This document shows, piece by piece, positions 15,885-23,836 of a DNA stretch of 27,078 bases (position 1 is the first letter of the stretch; each line of letters starts with the position of its first letter). The notes below the pieces were generated by a model that saw only the letters and a list, made by a program, of their open reading frames with translations, was not told the origin of the DNA and did no database searches. Both the position numbers and the translations under genes were made by a program. The DNA lies in contig CANRJE010000008.1 of NCBI GenBank assembly GCA_947630865.1, positions 1-27,078 on the forward strand, in the 5' to 3' direction. The stretch is from an uncultured Bacilli bacterium (lineage in GTDB: Bacteria > Bacillota_I > Bacilli_A > RF39 > UBA660).

Positions 15885-16070
15885 ATGATGAAAATAATTA
15901 AATATTTAAAAAGATTTATTTTGGGTGGATTTTTATTATACGCTTACAATATAATTGCCGTAACATTTAATATAACCATCCCAATAAATCTTTTTACTAT
16001 CATAACCGTTGGAATTTTTGATTTTCCTGGTTTATTAGCCCTTATTTCTTTAAAACTTTGGGGTTTGTAG
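15885..16070 (+). CDS. bofA: Short BofA-family membrane protein (pro-sigma-K processing inhibitor family)
   Basis: In B. subtilis, BofA holds the membrane protease SpoIVFB inactive until pro-sigma-K processing is due in sporulation. This 61-residue protein matches the C-terminal two thirds of BofA (87 residues): FILGGFLLYAYNII corresponds to FVAGALLLVCVNMF, IPINLFTIITVGIFDFPGLL to VPINLVTTAISGILGIPGIA, and the ends ALISLKLW and ALVVIKQF also match. It has two hydrophobic segments (about 10-28 and 34-58) and lacks the first BofA membrane segment. It sits after recR, as in B. subtilis. AGGTGAT (15874-15880) serves ATG 15885 or the adjacent ATG 15888. The match is good, but the sporulation role is unproven, since no sporulation gene proper is in view. 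Confidence 0.8.
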   Translation: MMKIIKYLKRFILGGFLLYAYNIIAVTFNITIPINLFTIITVGIFDFPGLLALISLKLWGL

Positions 16071-16077
16071 GAGGAAT

Positions 16078-16956
16078 ATGTTAGATGATTATAAAGATAA
16101 TCAATTTGTAAATTATGCTAAGAATTTGAAAAAATATTTTCATGCCTATTTATTTGAAGTAGATAATTTAGAAGAAAATTATCCACTTATTTTGGCATTT
16201 GCAAAAATGATTATTTGTAAAAATCACTATAGCAATAATAAACAATGTTTAGATTGTAACATATGTCATTTGATAGATGAAAATAGCTGTGAAAATTTAA
16301 AAGTTGTTGAACCAGATGGAATATCTATAAAAAAAGAAGCTATTCAAAGTCTTCAAAAAGAAATGAGTTTAAAATCAACAAACGATTTAAATTTAGTTTA
16401 TATAATTAAATATGCCGATAAATTAAATGTAAGTTCAGCTAATTCTCTTTTAAAATTCATTGAAGAACCAGAAAATGGTATATATGGCATTTTAATAACT
16501 GAAGATAGAAATCAAATTTTGTCAACAATTTTATCAAGATGTAATCTAATAAGCTTAAAAAACTTAGGTCCAGAAAATTTTTCAGAAGAAGAAATAGAAA
16601 AATTAATAAATTTTTTATTAATTATTAACAAGAATAAAGAAGAAGCTTTACCTTTAGTTAAAACTAGTTTTCTTGATTATTATGAAAAAAAAGATGATAT
16701 TATAAAGGCTTTTAATACCTTAGAAAAAATAATAGATTTAAAAATTCAAGATAAATATCAAATAAAAAAGATAACTGATTCCAAAATCTATGATATAATA
16801 AAGGCGTCTTTAAACGAGATAGATGTACTTGATTTAATAAAATATTTGGATAAATTAGTAAAATTTAAAAATAAATTAATCATGATTCCTAATATCAATA
16901 TTAATTTATTCATGGACAATTTTATAATTGAAATGTCGGGATTTGAGGTGAAGTAG
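16078..16956 (+). CDS. holB: DNA polymerase III delta-prime subunit HolB
   Basis: HolB is the stator subunit of the clamp loader with DnaX and HolA. The 292-residue protein has the AAA+ fold of delta-prime without a Walker A motif, as is normal for this subunit. It retains a Cys-rich module (Cys47, Cys57, Cys60, Cys63), the helix NSLLKFIEEPENG (about 122-134) equivalent to LLKTLEEPP of DnaX, and the SRC motif (153-155) that supplies the arginine finger. TAGGAGG lies 5 bases before the ATG. The stop codon abuts the ricT start with no gap. Context bofA-holB-ricT is that of Bacillota. Confidence 0.92.
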   Translation: MLDDYKDNQFVNYAKNLKKYFHAYLFEVDNLEENYPLILAFAKMIICKNHYSNNKQCLDCNICHLIDENSCENLKVVEPDGISIKKEAIQSLQKEMSLKSTNDLNLVYIIKYADKLNVSSANSLLKFIEEPENGIYGILITEDRNQILSTILSRCNLISLKNLGPENFSEEEIEKLINFLLIINKNKEEALPLVKTSFLDYYEKKDDIIKAFNTLEKIIDLKIQDKYQIKKITDSKIYDIIKASLNEIDVLDLIKYLDKLVKFKNKLIMIPNININLFMDNFIIEMSGFEVK

Positions 16957-17739
16957 ATGTTAGTAGCAGGAATTAAATTTTCTAAAAAAGGACGAGTTTA
17001 TTATTTTAGTAAAAAAGATTTTTCTTTAAGTAAAAATGATGAAGTAATTGTGGAAACAGAAAGAGGTCTTCAATATGGATTTGTTGTAATACCAGAAAAA
17101 GAAATTGACCCATCAAAACTAGTTTCACCTTTAAAAGATATAATTAAAATAGCAAGTGATAAAGATAGAAAGATTTATGAAGAAAATCTAGAAGATAGCA
17201 ATAGTGCATTTGAAAAAGCAAAGAAAATTGTCAGAGATTTAGGTCTTGATATGAAATTATTAGATGCTAATTATACATTTGATCGTAAGCAATTACTATT
17301 TAATTTTACAGCTGATGATAGAGTTGATTTTAGAGAACTTGCTAAAAAACTAGCAGGAATTTATAAAACTAGAATTGAATTAAGACAAATTGGCATTCGT
17401 GATAAAGCAAGAGAAGTAGGTGGTCTTGGACCATGTGGAAGATTCTTATGTTGTAATACTTTTCTAACTGATTTAAATAGTGTAACTATCAATATGGCCA
17501 AAAATCAAATGTTAGCTTTAAATCCTACCAAAATAAATGGAGTATGTGGTAGACTGCTTTGTTGTTTATCTTATGAAGATGATAACTATACAGAACTTAG
17601 AAAAGGACTACCAAGTGTAGGAGATGACTATAAATATAATGGAGAAAAATATAAAGTAATTGATGTTGATATCTATAAAAGAAAAGTTAAATTAGAAAAT
17701 TCTAATCACGGACAGGAAGAAATATACATACCATCATGA
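16957..17739 (+). CDS. ricT: RicT/YaaT, PSP1-domain regulator of RNase Y
   Basis: RicT with RicA and RicF forms the Y-complex, which binds iron-sulfur clusters and directs RNase Y mRNA cleavage. In B. subtilis it is needed for competence, sporulation and biofilm formation. The protein has 260 residues. The PSP1 domain is clear: VETERGLQYGFV (about 32-43), FTADDRVDFRELAKKLA, ELRQIGIRDKAREVGGLGPC, and two paired-Cys motifs, CGRFLCC (160-166) and CGRLLCC (197-203), that supply cluster ligands. GAGGTGAAG upstream lies within the holB end. The TGA stop overlaps the trmN6 start in ATGA, so the two are translationally coupled. B. subtilis has yabA between these genes. Here there is no room for it. 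Confidence 0.93.
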   Translation: MLVAGIKFSKKGRVYYFSKKDFSLSKNDEVIVETERGLQYGFVVIPEKEIDPSKLVSPLKDIIKIASDKDRKIYEENLEDSNSAFEKAKKIVRDLGLDMKLLDANYTFDRKQLLFNFTADDRVDFRELAKKLAGIYKTRIELRQIGIRDKAREVGGLGPCGRFLCCNTFLTDLNSVTINMAKNQMLALNPTKINGVCGRLLCCLSYEDDNYTELRKGLPSVGDDYKYNGEKYKVIDVDIYKRKVKLENSNHGQEEIYIPS

Positions 17740-18422
17740 AAGTTTTAAATGATATAGTTGATTCTAATTTAAAAATATATCAAGATACTGATTACTTTAA
17801 GTTTTCACTAGAATCTGTATTACTTCCTAAGTTTGTAGACGTTAATTTAAGATGCAAAAAAATTTTAGATTTATGTACAGGAAATGCACCTATTCCACTT
17901 TTGTTATCAGAAAAAACGAAAGCCAAAATCTATGGAGTAGAGCTTCAAAAAGAAATATATGATTTAGCTATCGAAAGCGTTAAATTCAATCATAAAGAAG
18001 AACAAATTCAAATAATAAATGCTGATGTTAAAGACTTAAAAGACTACTTTGATGGGGATACATTTGATTTAATAACGGTTAATCCTCCATACTTTAAAAT
18101 ATATAAAGATTCTTTAAAAAATAAAAATCATATTAAATCTTTAGCACGACATGAAGATACTTTAACTTTAGAAGAACTTTTAAAAATTACATTATATTTA
18201 CTTAAAGATAATGGAAGTTTTTATATGGTTCATCGAACAGAAAGATTAGAAGAGGTCTTGACATTACTTAAAAAATATCGTTTAATACCAAAGGAGTTAC
18301 AGTTTATTTATCCTTACAATGGTAAAGAATCCAAGTTATTCATGATAAAAGCTAGTAAAAACGGAAGAGTTGGTTTAAAAGTTTTAGATGCCATCTACGT
18401 TAATCAGGAAATAAATAAGTAA
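17736..18422 (+). CDS. trmN6: tRNA1(Val) adenine-37 N6-methyltransferase, TrmN6/YabB family
   Basis: A class I SAM-dependent methyltransferase of 228 residues. The SAM-binding motif ILDLCTGNAPIPLLL is at about 43-57, the acidic residue GVEL at about 67-70, and the N6-adenine catalytic motif NPPY at 116-119. ARHEDTLTLEELL after the motif is typical of the TrmN6/YabB branch. The substrate is taken from the family: A37 of tRNA-Val in E. coli. The start overlaps the ricT stop (ATGA). In B. subtilis the yabB-yazA-yabC cluster follows, but neither yazA nor rsmI is present here. Confidence 0.88.
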   Translation: MKVLNDIVDSNLKIYQDTDYFKFSLESVLLPKFVDVNLRCKKILDLCTGNAPIPLLLSEKTKAKIYGVELQKEIYDLAIESVKFNHKEEQIQIINADVKDLKDYFDGDTFDLITVNPPYFKIYKDSLKNKNHIKSLARHEDTLTLEELLKITLYLLKDNGSFYMVHRTERLEEVLTLLKKYRLIPKELQFIYPYNGKESKLFMIKASKNGRVGLKVLDAIYVNQEINK

Positions 18423-18446
18423 GAATAAAAAATAAGGTGGGTACTT

Positions 18447-19838
18447 ATGGAGAAAGGACAAGAATATTATAATGTTTGCTGTTTAGTCAATTGGAATCAA
18501 GAAAAAATAGCTAAATATACTAGAAGTAAACATTTAGGAATAAATACTTTTAAATTAAAAGTTTTAGATTATATAAAAAATATACTTAAGAAAAACGTTT
18601 ATGAAATACCAAGAAATCAAATGAATTTTTTGTTTAGTTCAGAAAAAATAAAAAATATAGAGACTTATCATAAAGTCTTGATGGAAATGATTGATAAAAA
18701 ACCAGAAATAGCTAAAAGTTTGATGGAGAAGGATAATATAAAAACTATTCTTGGAGCTTATTTCATGGCTTTTTTAACGCAAGCTGATTTTAAAAGGGTA
18801 AAAATTGTTGCTAAATGTTTTAGTTGGGATTTATCTTGTGAACAAGTAATAAATGATGCATTACAATATGCACTTACAGAGTTAAATTATTCTAAGGAAG
18901 ATGTTGAAAAAATTTTTGGAAAACTACTTGTAAAAAGAGGTTCGACAGCTAACGAAATTTTAAATCAAATTCTATTATTAGAAAGCAATGAAATGATAAA
19001 TGATTATTTAAGTAAAATAGGATATGATGCTATTTATTTAAAGAAAAACATTCCTGATTTTTTAGTATTATTTGTTCCTATAGAAAAACGTGAAAAAGCA
19101 AGAATTAAGTTAGAAGAAAGTTTAAATACTTATATAATCTTAACAGAAAGAAAAACAAAAGAAGAACAAAAAAAAGAAAATAGATATTTAAAAGAAACAG
19201 AAGAATATAAGAAATTAATATTAGAATATTTAGAAACGAAAGATTTAAGTAAAGAAGAATTTTGTAGTATAAAGAATATATCTCAATCTAAGTTTAAAGC
19301 AGCACTTTTATATGTAAAAGCAAGTATTCCTACTTTATATGAATTAATTGAAGTTCATGAAAGAGAATTATTTCAAAAAAGATATTCTTATTATATAGAA
19401 ATAGCAAGTTACATTATAAATGCCTTAGATAATGGAATCATAGAAAATGGTGTTAAAAGAAATTTTACGATTCTTGATTACTTATTATTAACAAATGCTA
19501 ATCTGAAAAATGTCTTAGATGTTGCTAAAAACAGTCCTTTAAAAGATTATCTTTCAAAATTTCAAGTCTTTGTTTCTAGATATAAAAGATTAACACCAAT
19601 TACTGATCGTTTTATAAGAAGAATAATGTTAGAAAAAGTATATATTAATATAGAAGAAGATATTAAAGCATCTATTCCTAATATGGAAAGTATAGTAACT
19701 GATGATGATAAATTAATGGTACTTGATTATTTAAAAAACAATAATTTATATTATGAAGAATGTTTTGATATTGCTTTAAGAAGATATAAAAATAAAACAT
19801 TGCATCAAGAATCAACAATGCGGTTTAAAATACATTAA
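18447..19838 (+). CDS. Helical protein of unknown function with a possible helix-turn-helix
   Basis: I do not recognise this 463-residue protein. It has no signal peptide or membrane segment and looks almost entirely alpha-helical and strongly charged. A stretch at about 268-290, LSKEEFCSIKNISQSKFKAA, has the spacing of a helix-turn-helix (helix, turn at IS, recognition helix with Lys), so nucleic-acid binding is possible. Residues about 233-256 are a Lys/Glu-rich likely coiled coil. Cys11, Cys12, Cys124, Cys131, Cys273 and Cys455 form no obvious metal site. AAGGTGGG (18434-18441) lies 5 bases before the ATG. It follows trmN6 by 24 bases with no terminator, so it is probably the last gene of the dnaX-to-trmN6 operon. 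Confidence 0.85.
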   Translation: MEKGQEYYNVCCLVNWNQEKIAKYTRSKHLGINTFKLKVLDYIKNILKKNVYEIPRNQMNFLFSSEKIKNIETYHKVLMEMIDKKPEIAKSLMEKDNIKTILGAYFMAFLTQADFKRVKIVAKCFSWDLSCEQVINDALQYALTELNYSKEDVEKIFGKLLVKRGSTANEILNQILLLESNEMINDYLSKIGYDAIYLKKNIPDFLVLFVPIEKREKARIKLEESLNTYIILTERKTKEEQKKENRYLKETEEYKKLILEYLETKDLSKEEFCSIKNISQSKFKAALLYVKASIPTLYELIEVHERELFQKRYSYYIEIASYIINALDNGIIENGVKRNFTILDYLLLTNANLKNVLDVAKNSPLKDYLSKFQVFVSRYKRLTPITDRFIRRIMLEKVYINIEEDIKASIPNMESIVTDDDKLMVLDYLKNNNLYYEECFDIALRRYKNKTLHQESTMRFKIH

Positions 19839-19839
19839 C

Positions 19840-19868
19840 TTGAAAATAATTATTTATTATGATATAAA
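19840..19868 (+). promoter_or_regulatory. Promoter of pth-mfd
   Basis: TTGAAA (19840-19845), a spacer of exactly 17 bases, and TATAAA (19863-19868). It starts just after the stop of the preceding gene and about 50 bases before the pth start. Confidence 0.65.
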
Positions 19869-19916
19869 TAATTCGATGAATATCTATATTATAAAAAGAA
19901 TAGGAGAAAAATATCT

Positions 19917-20489
19917 ATGAAATTAATTGTAGGGTTAGGAAATCCTGGTAAAGAGTATGAAAATACTAGACATAATATTGGATTTCGTTATTTAGATTTA
20001 TTTGTAAAAGAAAATAATTTAGGTAATTTTAAGGAAAAATTTAATGCTTTATATTTAAAAACAACTTATAATAATACAGATGTCCTTTTTCTTAAACCAT
20101 TATCATATATGAACTTATCAGGAGAAGTTGTATTAAAATTTGTAAATTATTACAAAATAAAAATAGAAGATATTTTAGTAATTCATGATGATTTAGATAT
20201 TCCTCTTGGAAAGTTTAAATTAAAAGAAAATGGTCGAAGTGGAGGACATAATGGTATTCAAAATATTATAGATAACCTTAAAGATAATAACTTTAAAAGA
20301 TTAAAAATAGGTATTTCTAAAAATAAAGAAATAGATACTAAAGATTATGTTTTAGGTCATTTTTCTAAAGAAGAAAACGAAATACTTCTTAATATTAATT
20401 CTTTAATCTTGAACTTATTAAATGATTATTTTCAAATATCTTTTGATGCTTTAATGGGAAAATACAATAGGAGAGATTTAAGTGAATAA
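19917..20489 (+). CDS. pth: Peptidyl-tRNA hydrolase Pth
   Basis: Pth cleaves peptidyl-tRNA released by stalled ribosomes and recycles the tRNA. It is essential in most bacteria. The 190-residue length is standard. Diagnostic motifs are VGLGNPGKEYENTRHNIGF with catalytic His19 and Asn9, HDDLDIPLGKFKLK containing the conserved Asp, and SGGHNGIQNI with the substrate-binding Asn. AGGAG (19902-19906) is 10 bases before the ATG. The end overlaps mfd by 8 bases, so the two are coupled. In B. subtilis, fin (yabK) lies between pth and mfd. It is missing here. Confidence 0.97.
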   Translation: MKLIVGLGNPGKEYENTRHNIGFRYLDLFVKENNLGNFKEKFNALYLKTTYNNTDVLFLKPLSYMNLSGEVVLKFVNYYKIKIEDILVIHDDLDIPLGKFKLKENGRSGGHNGIQNIIDNLKDNNFKRLKIGISKNKEIDTKDYVLGHFSKEENEILLNINSLILNLLNDYFQISFDALMGKYNRRDLSE

Positions 20490-23400
20490 ATTACTTGATA
20501 TATTTAACTTAGATATTGAAGAAAATCTTGGCTTATCAGGAATGACTGATGAGTCTTTTTGCCTTTCTATTTTAAAGCAATTAAAAGAAAAAGATAGAGG
20601 TATTTTAATTATAACTAGTACTTTAACAGAAGCTAATGCCTTATTAAATATTTTAAGTAGTTTAACAAATGATGTTTTGTTCTTTCCTATGGATGATTTT
20701 CTTACAAGTGAAGCAGTAAGTACTAGTCCAGACTTGATGATAACAAGACTTGAGACTTTAAATGAACTATTAGGTGATTCTAAAAAAATCGTTATCACAC
20801 ATTTAATGGGTTATTTAAGATATTTACCTAGCAAAAAAGTGTATCAGGATAATATTATAAATTTAAAAATAGGTGATACAATTGAACCCAAAAAGTTAGT
20901 ATCAAAACTTTATAATGCAGGATATCGAAGAGAAAGTTTAGTAACAACAACAGGGGAAGTTGGAGTTCGAGGATTTATAATTGATGTATTTCCTGTTTCA
21001 AGTGTTAATCCTATTAGAATTGAATTTTTTGGAGATGAAATTGATTCAATAAGAACTTTTGATGAAGAAACTCAAAAATCTTTAAAAGAGATAAAAGAAA
21101 TAACTATTTATCCATATACAGAATTTTTAATTACTTCTGATGAGGAAATTTTAGATACTAAAAGAAAGCAAAAATATTTACCAGATTATTCCAAAGATAT
21201 AAAAAACATTACAGATTATTTAAATAATCCTTTAATTATAGTTAAAGATTATTCCATGCTTCAAAATACTTATCAAAAGTTAAGAAATGATATAAAAAAT
21301 TATCAAGAAAGTGATGACTATAAAGGAAATTATATGTTTGATTTAGACATATTGAATCCTAAAAAAGTTGTTCATTATCTAAGTTTTGATAATTTAATAC
21401 CAGATTATGAATTTACAAATTTTATCGATTTTAAAATAAAAGAAGCTCCTAAATTTCATGAAAATATTGATTTAATTAATAAATATTTAAAAGATGCTTT
21501 AGGAACCAATAAGCAAGTAGTTATTTGTTTAAAGGAATATCAAATTAAAAACTTTATTAAATATATAGAAGTACCATATGTATTAAGTGATATTAATAAT
21601 TTAAGCAAGAACTTAGTTAATATTATAATATATGATTTAGCAAAAGGTTTTATTTATGCTGATAAAATAGTATTAACTGATAGAGATTTATTTAATATAA
21701 GAGAAACTAAAAAGAAATATAAAACAAAATTTAAATATGCTGTTAAGATAAATGATATTAACAAATTAGAAATTGGAGATTATATTGTTCATAGTATAAA
21801 TGGAATAGGTATTTATAATGGTATAAAAACATTGAATCCTAATGGATTAAAAAAAGATTATTTAGAAATATTATATAAAGGAAATGATAAACTTTATATT
21901 CCTGTTGAAAAGATTGAATTAATTAGTAAATATTCAGGAAAAGAAGGAGTAACACCTAAAATAAATGGTTTAGGAAGTATAGAATGGCGTAAGAACAAAC
22001 AAAGAATAATTAAAAAAGTTCATGATATTGCTGATAAATTAATAAGATTATATGCAGAACGAGAGATGAAAAAAGGTTTTGCTTTTTCTAAGGATACTAG
22101 TTATCATCAGGAATTTTATAATGAATTTATGTATCAACCAACAATTGACCAAATAAAGGCATTTAATGAAATTAAAAAAGATATGGAAGATGAAAAACCA
22201 ATGGATAGACTTTTATGTGGTGATGTTGGATTTGGAAAAACAGAAGTTGCTTTTCGAGCTATGTTTAAAGCTATTTATGATGGTAAACAAGTTTTATATC
22301 TTTGTCCTACTACAATTCTTTCTAATCAACAATATCAAAATGCTAAAGAAAGATTTAAAAATTTTCCAGTTAATATTGAATTATTTAATCGATTTACAAC
22401 TACTAAGAAAAGTAAAGAGATAATTCAAAAGTTAAAGAATGGTGAAGTTGATATTGTAATTGGAACACATCGACTTTTAAGTGAAGATATTCGTCCTAAA
22501 GACTTAGGATTATTAATTATTGATGAAGAACAAAGATTTGGAGTTGCTCACAAAGAAAAACTAAAACAATATAAAGCCAATGTTGATGTTTTAACTTTAA
22601 CGGCAACACCTATTCCTAGAACTCTTCAAATGTCTATGGTAGGTATTCGTTCTTTATCGGTAATTAAAACACCACCTGTTAATCGTTTTCCAATTCAAAC
22701 TTATGTTGTATATGAAAAAAATAGTTTAATAAAAGATGCTATCATAAAAGAATTAATGCGTGATGGACAAGTTTTTATTCTTTATAATCGTGTTGAAACT
22801 ATTGAAAGCAAAATGGAAGAAATTCAAAAGTTGGTACCAACTGCTAGAATTGTTGTTGCTCATGGACAATTATCTAAAATTGAACTAGAAAATCGAATGT
22901 TAAAATTTATTAATCATGAATACGATATTTTACTTTGTACAACAATTATTGAAACAGGAATAGATATTGCTAATGCCAACACCTTAATTGTTTTAGATGC
23001 TAATAACTTTGGTCTTGCTCAACTATATCAAATTAGAGGAAGGGTTGGAAGAAGTGATAAAGTTGCTTATGCATATTTGATGTATAAAGAAAATAAATCT
23101 TTATCTGAAACTTCAATTAAACGGTTAAATGTCTTAAAAGAATTTACAGAATTAGGAAGTGGATATAACATCGCGAATCGTGATCTTTCAATTCGAGGAG
23201 CAGGAGATATTTTAGGAAGTGAACAAGCAGGATTTATTGATACTGTTGGAGTTGATTTATATTTAAAAATTCTAAATGATGAAATTAAACGTTTAAAAGG
23301 AGAAAAGATTGTAGAAGAAGAAATTAAAGAAGAGAAACCTTTACTTACAGTTTCAACCCATATTGATGATGCATATGTTTCAGATACGGATTTAAAAATT

Positions 23401-23778
23401 GAAATTCATAAACTTATCAATACTATTGATTCATATGATAAGTTATTAGAAGTAAAAGCAGAACTTGAAGACCGTTTTGGTAAAATTTCTGAAGAAATAT
23501 TTATTTATATGCAAGAAGAATGGTTTGAAGCATTAGCTAAACAAGTAGGAATTGAAGAAGTTTTTGAAAACAAAGATAGTGTTGAACTAGTTTATTCCAT
23601 TGATGCTAGTAGAGAAATTGATGGAGAAGAGTTATTTCAAAAATCATTTACTATTTCTCGTGATTTTAAATTCTCATATCATAATTTAAGACTTCATATA
23701 ATTTTACCTTTTAAAAATTTAGAAAAACATTATATCTATTACTTAATTGATTTATTAAAAGAAAATGTTACAAATTAG
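20482..23778 (+). CDS. mfd: Transcription-repair coupling factor Mfd
   Basis: Mfd displaces RNA polymerase stalled at DNA lesions and recruits UvrA. The 1098-residue protein is near normal length. Domains in order are the UvrB-like N-terminus (about 1-330), the RNA-polymerase-interaction tudor-like domain (about 428-490, LEIGDYIVHSINGIGIYNG), the RecG-like translocase with Walker A GDVGFGKT (580-587), DEEQ box (681-684), TATPIPRTL and RGRVGRS, and the C-terminal UvrA-masking domain (about 960-1098). The start is GTG, chosen because AGGAG (20469-20473) lies 8 bases before it and no better start is near. The terminator's 5' arm lies within its last codons. Confidence 0.97.
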   Translation: MNKLLDIFNLDIEENLGLSGMTDESFCLSILKQLKEKDRGILIITSTLTEANALLNILSSLTNDVLFFPMDDFLTSEAVSTSPDLMITRLETLNELLGDSKKIVITHLMGYLRYLPSKKVYQDNIINLKIGDTIEPKKLVSKLYNAGYRRESLVTTTGEVGVRGFIIDVFPVSSVNPIRIEFFGDEIDSIRTFDEETQKSLKEIKEITIYPYTEFLITSDEEILDTKRKQKYLPDYSKDIKNITDYLNNPLIIVKDYSMLQNTYQKLRNDIKNYQESDDYKGNYMFDLDILNPKKVVHYLSFDNLIPDYEFTNFIDFKIKEAPKFHENIDLINKYLKDALGTNKQVVICLKEYQIKNFIKYIEVPYVLSDINNLSKNLVNIIIYDLAKGFIYADKIVLTDRDLFNIRETKKKYKTKFKYAVKINDINKLEIGDYIVHSINGIGIYNGIKTLNPNGLKKDYLEILYKGNDKLYIPVEKIELISKYSGKEGVTPKINGLGSIEWRKNKQRIIKKVHDIADKLIRLYAEREMKKGFAFSKDTSYHQEFYNEFMYQPTIDQIKAFNEIKKDMEDEKPMDRLLCGDVGFGKTEVAFRAMFKAIYDGKQVLYLCPTTILSNQQYQNAKERFKNFPVNIELFNRFTTTKKSKEIIQKLKNGEVDIVIGTHRLLSEDIRPKDLGLLIIDEEQRFGVAHKEKLKQYKANVDVLTLTATPIPRTLQMSMVGIRSLSVIKTPPVNRFPIQTYVVYEKNSLIKDAIIKELMRDGQVFILYNRVETIESKMEEIQKLVPTARIVVAHGQLSKIELENRMLKFINHEYDILLCTTIIETGIDIANANTLIVLDANNFGLAQLYQIRGRVGRSDKVAYAYLMYKENKSLSETSIKRLNVLKEFTELGSGYNIANRDLSIRGAGDILGSEQAGFIDTVGVDLYLKILNDEIKRLKGEKIVEEEIKEEKPLLTVSTHIDDAYVSDTDLKIEIHKLINTIDSYDKLLEVKAELEDRFGKISEEIFIYMQEEWFEALAKQVGIEEVFENKDSVELVYSIDASREIDGEELFQKSFTISRDFKFSYHNLRLHIILPFKNLEKHYIYYLIDLLKENVTN

Positions 23779-23790
23779 TAGCATTTTTTC
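23762..23790 (+). terminator. Rho-independent terminator at the end of mfd
   Basis: AAAATGTTAC (23762-23771) pairs with GTAGCATTTT (23778-23787) through one G-U pair. The loop is 6 bases and T's continue to 23789. The mfd stop codon (23776-23778) lies at the loop and the base of the 3' arm. Confidence 0.82.
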
Positions 23791-23836
23791 TTATTTTTTA
23801 GTATGATATAAATTGTTTTTCAAAGGATGGATTATT

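Noticed and set aside
16179..16187. TTATCCACT inside holB, a DnaA-box-like site
   Set aside because: Single isolated site in a coding region with no neighbours. Expected by chance in AT-rich DNA.
17737..17745. Possibility that TGA codes for Trp, extending RicT by a few residues
   Set aside because: recF also ends in TGA at a normal family length, Trp is read from TGG throughout, and no long gene contains an in-frame TGA.
18942..18948. A third TTCGACA (0A-box core) match
   Set aside because: It lies inside a coding region, is unpaired, and fits chance frequency.
23813..23836. Upstream TTG start for the 592-residue unknown protein
   Set aside because: TTG lies close to the mfd terminator without a ribosome-binding site. 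GTG at 23837 has one.
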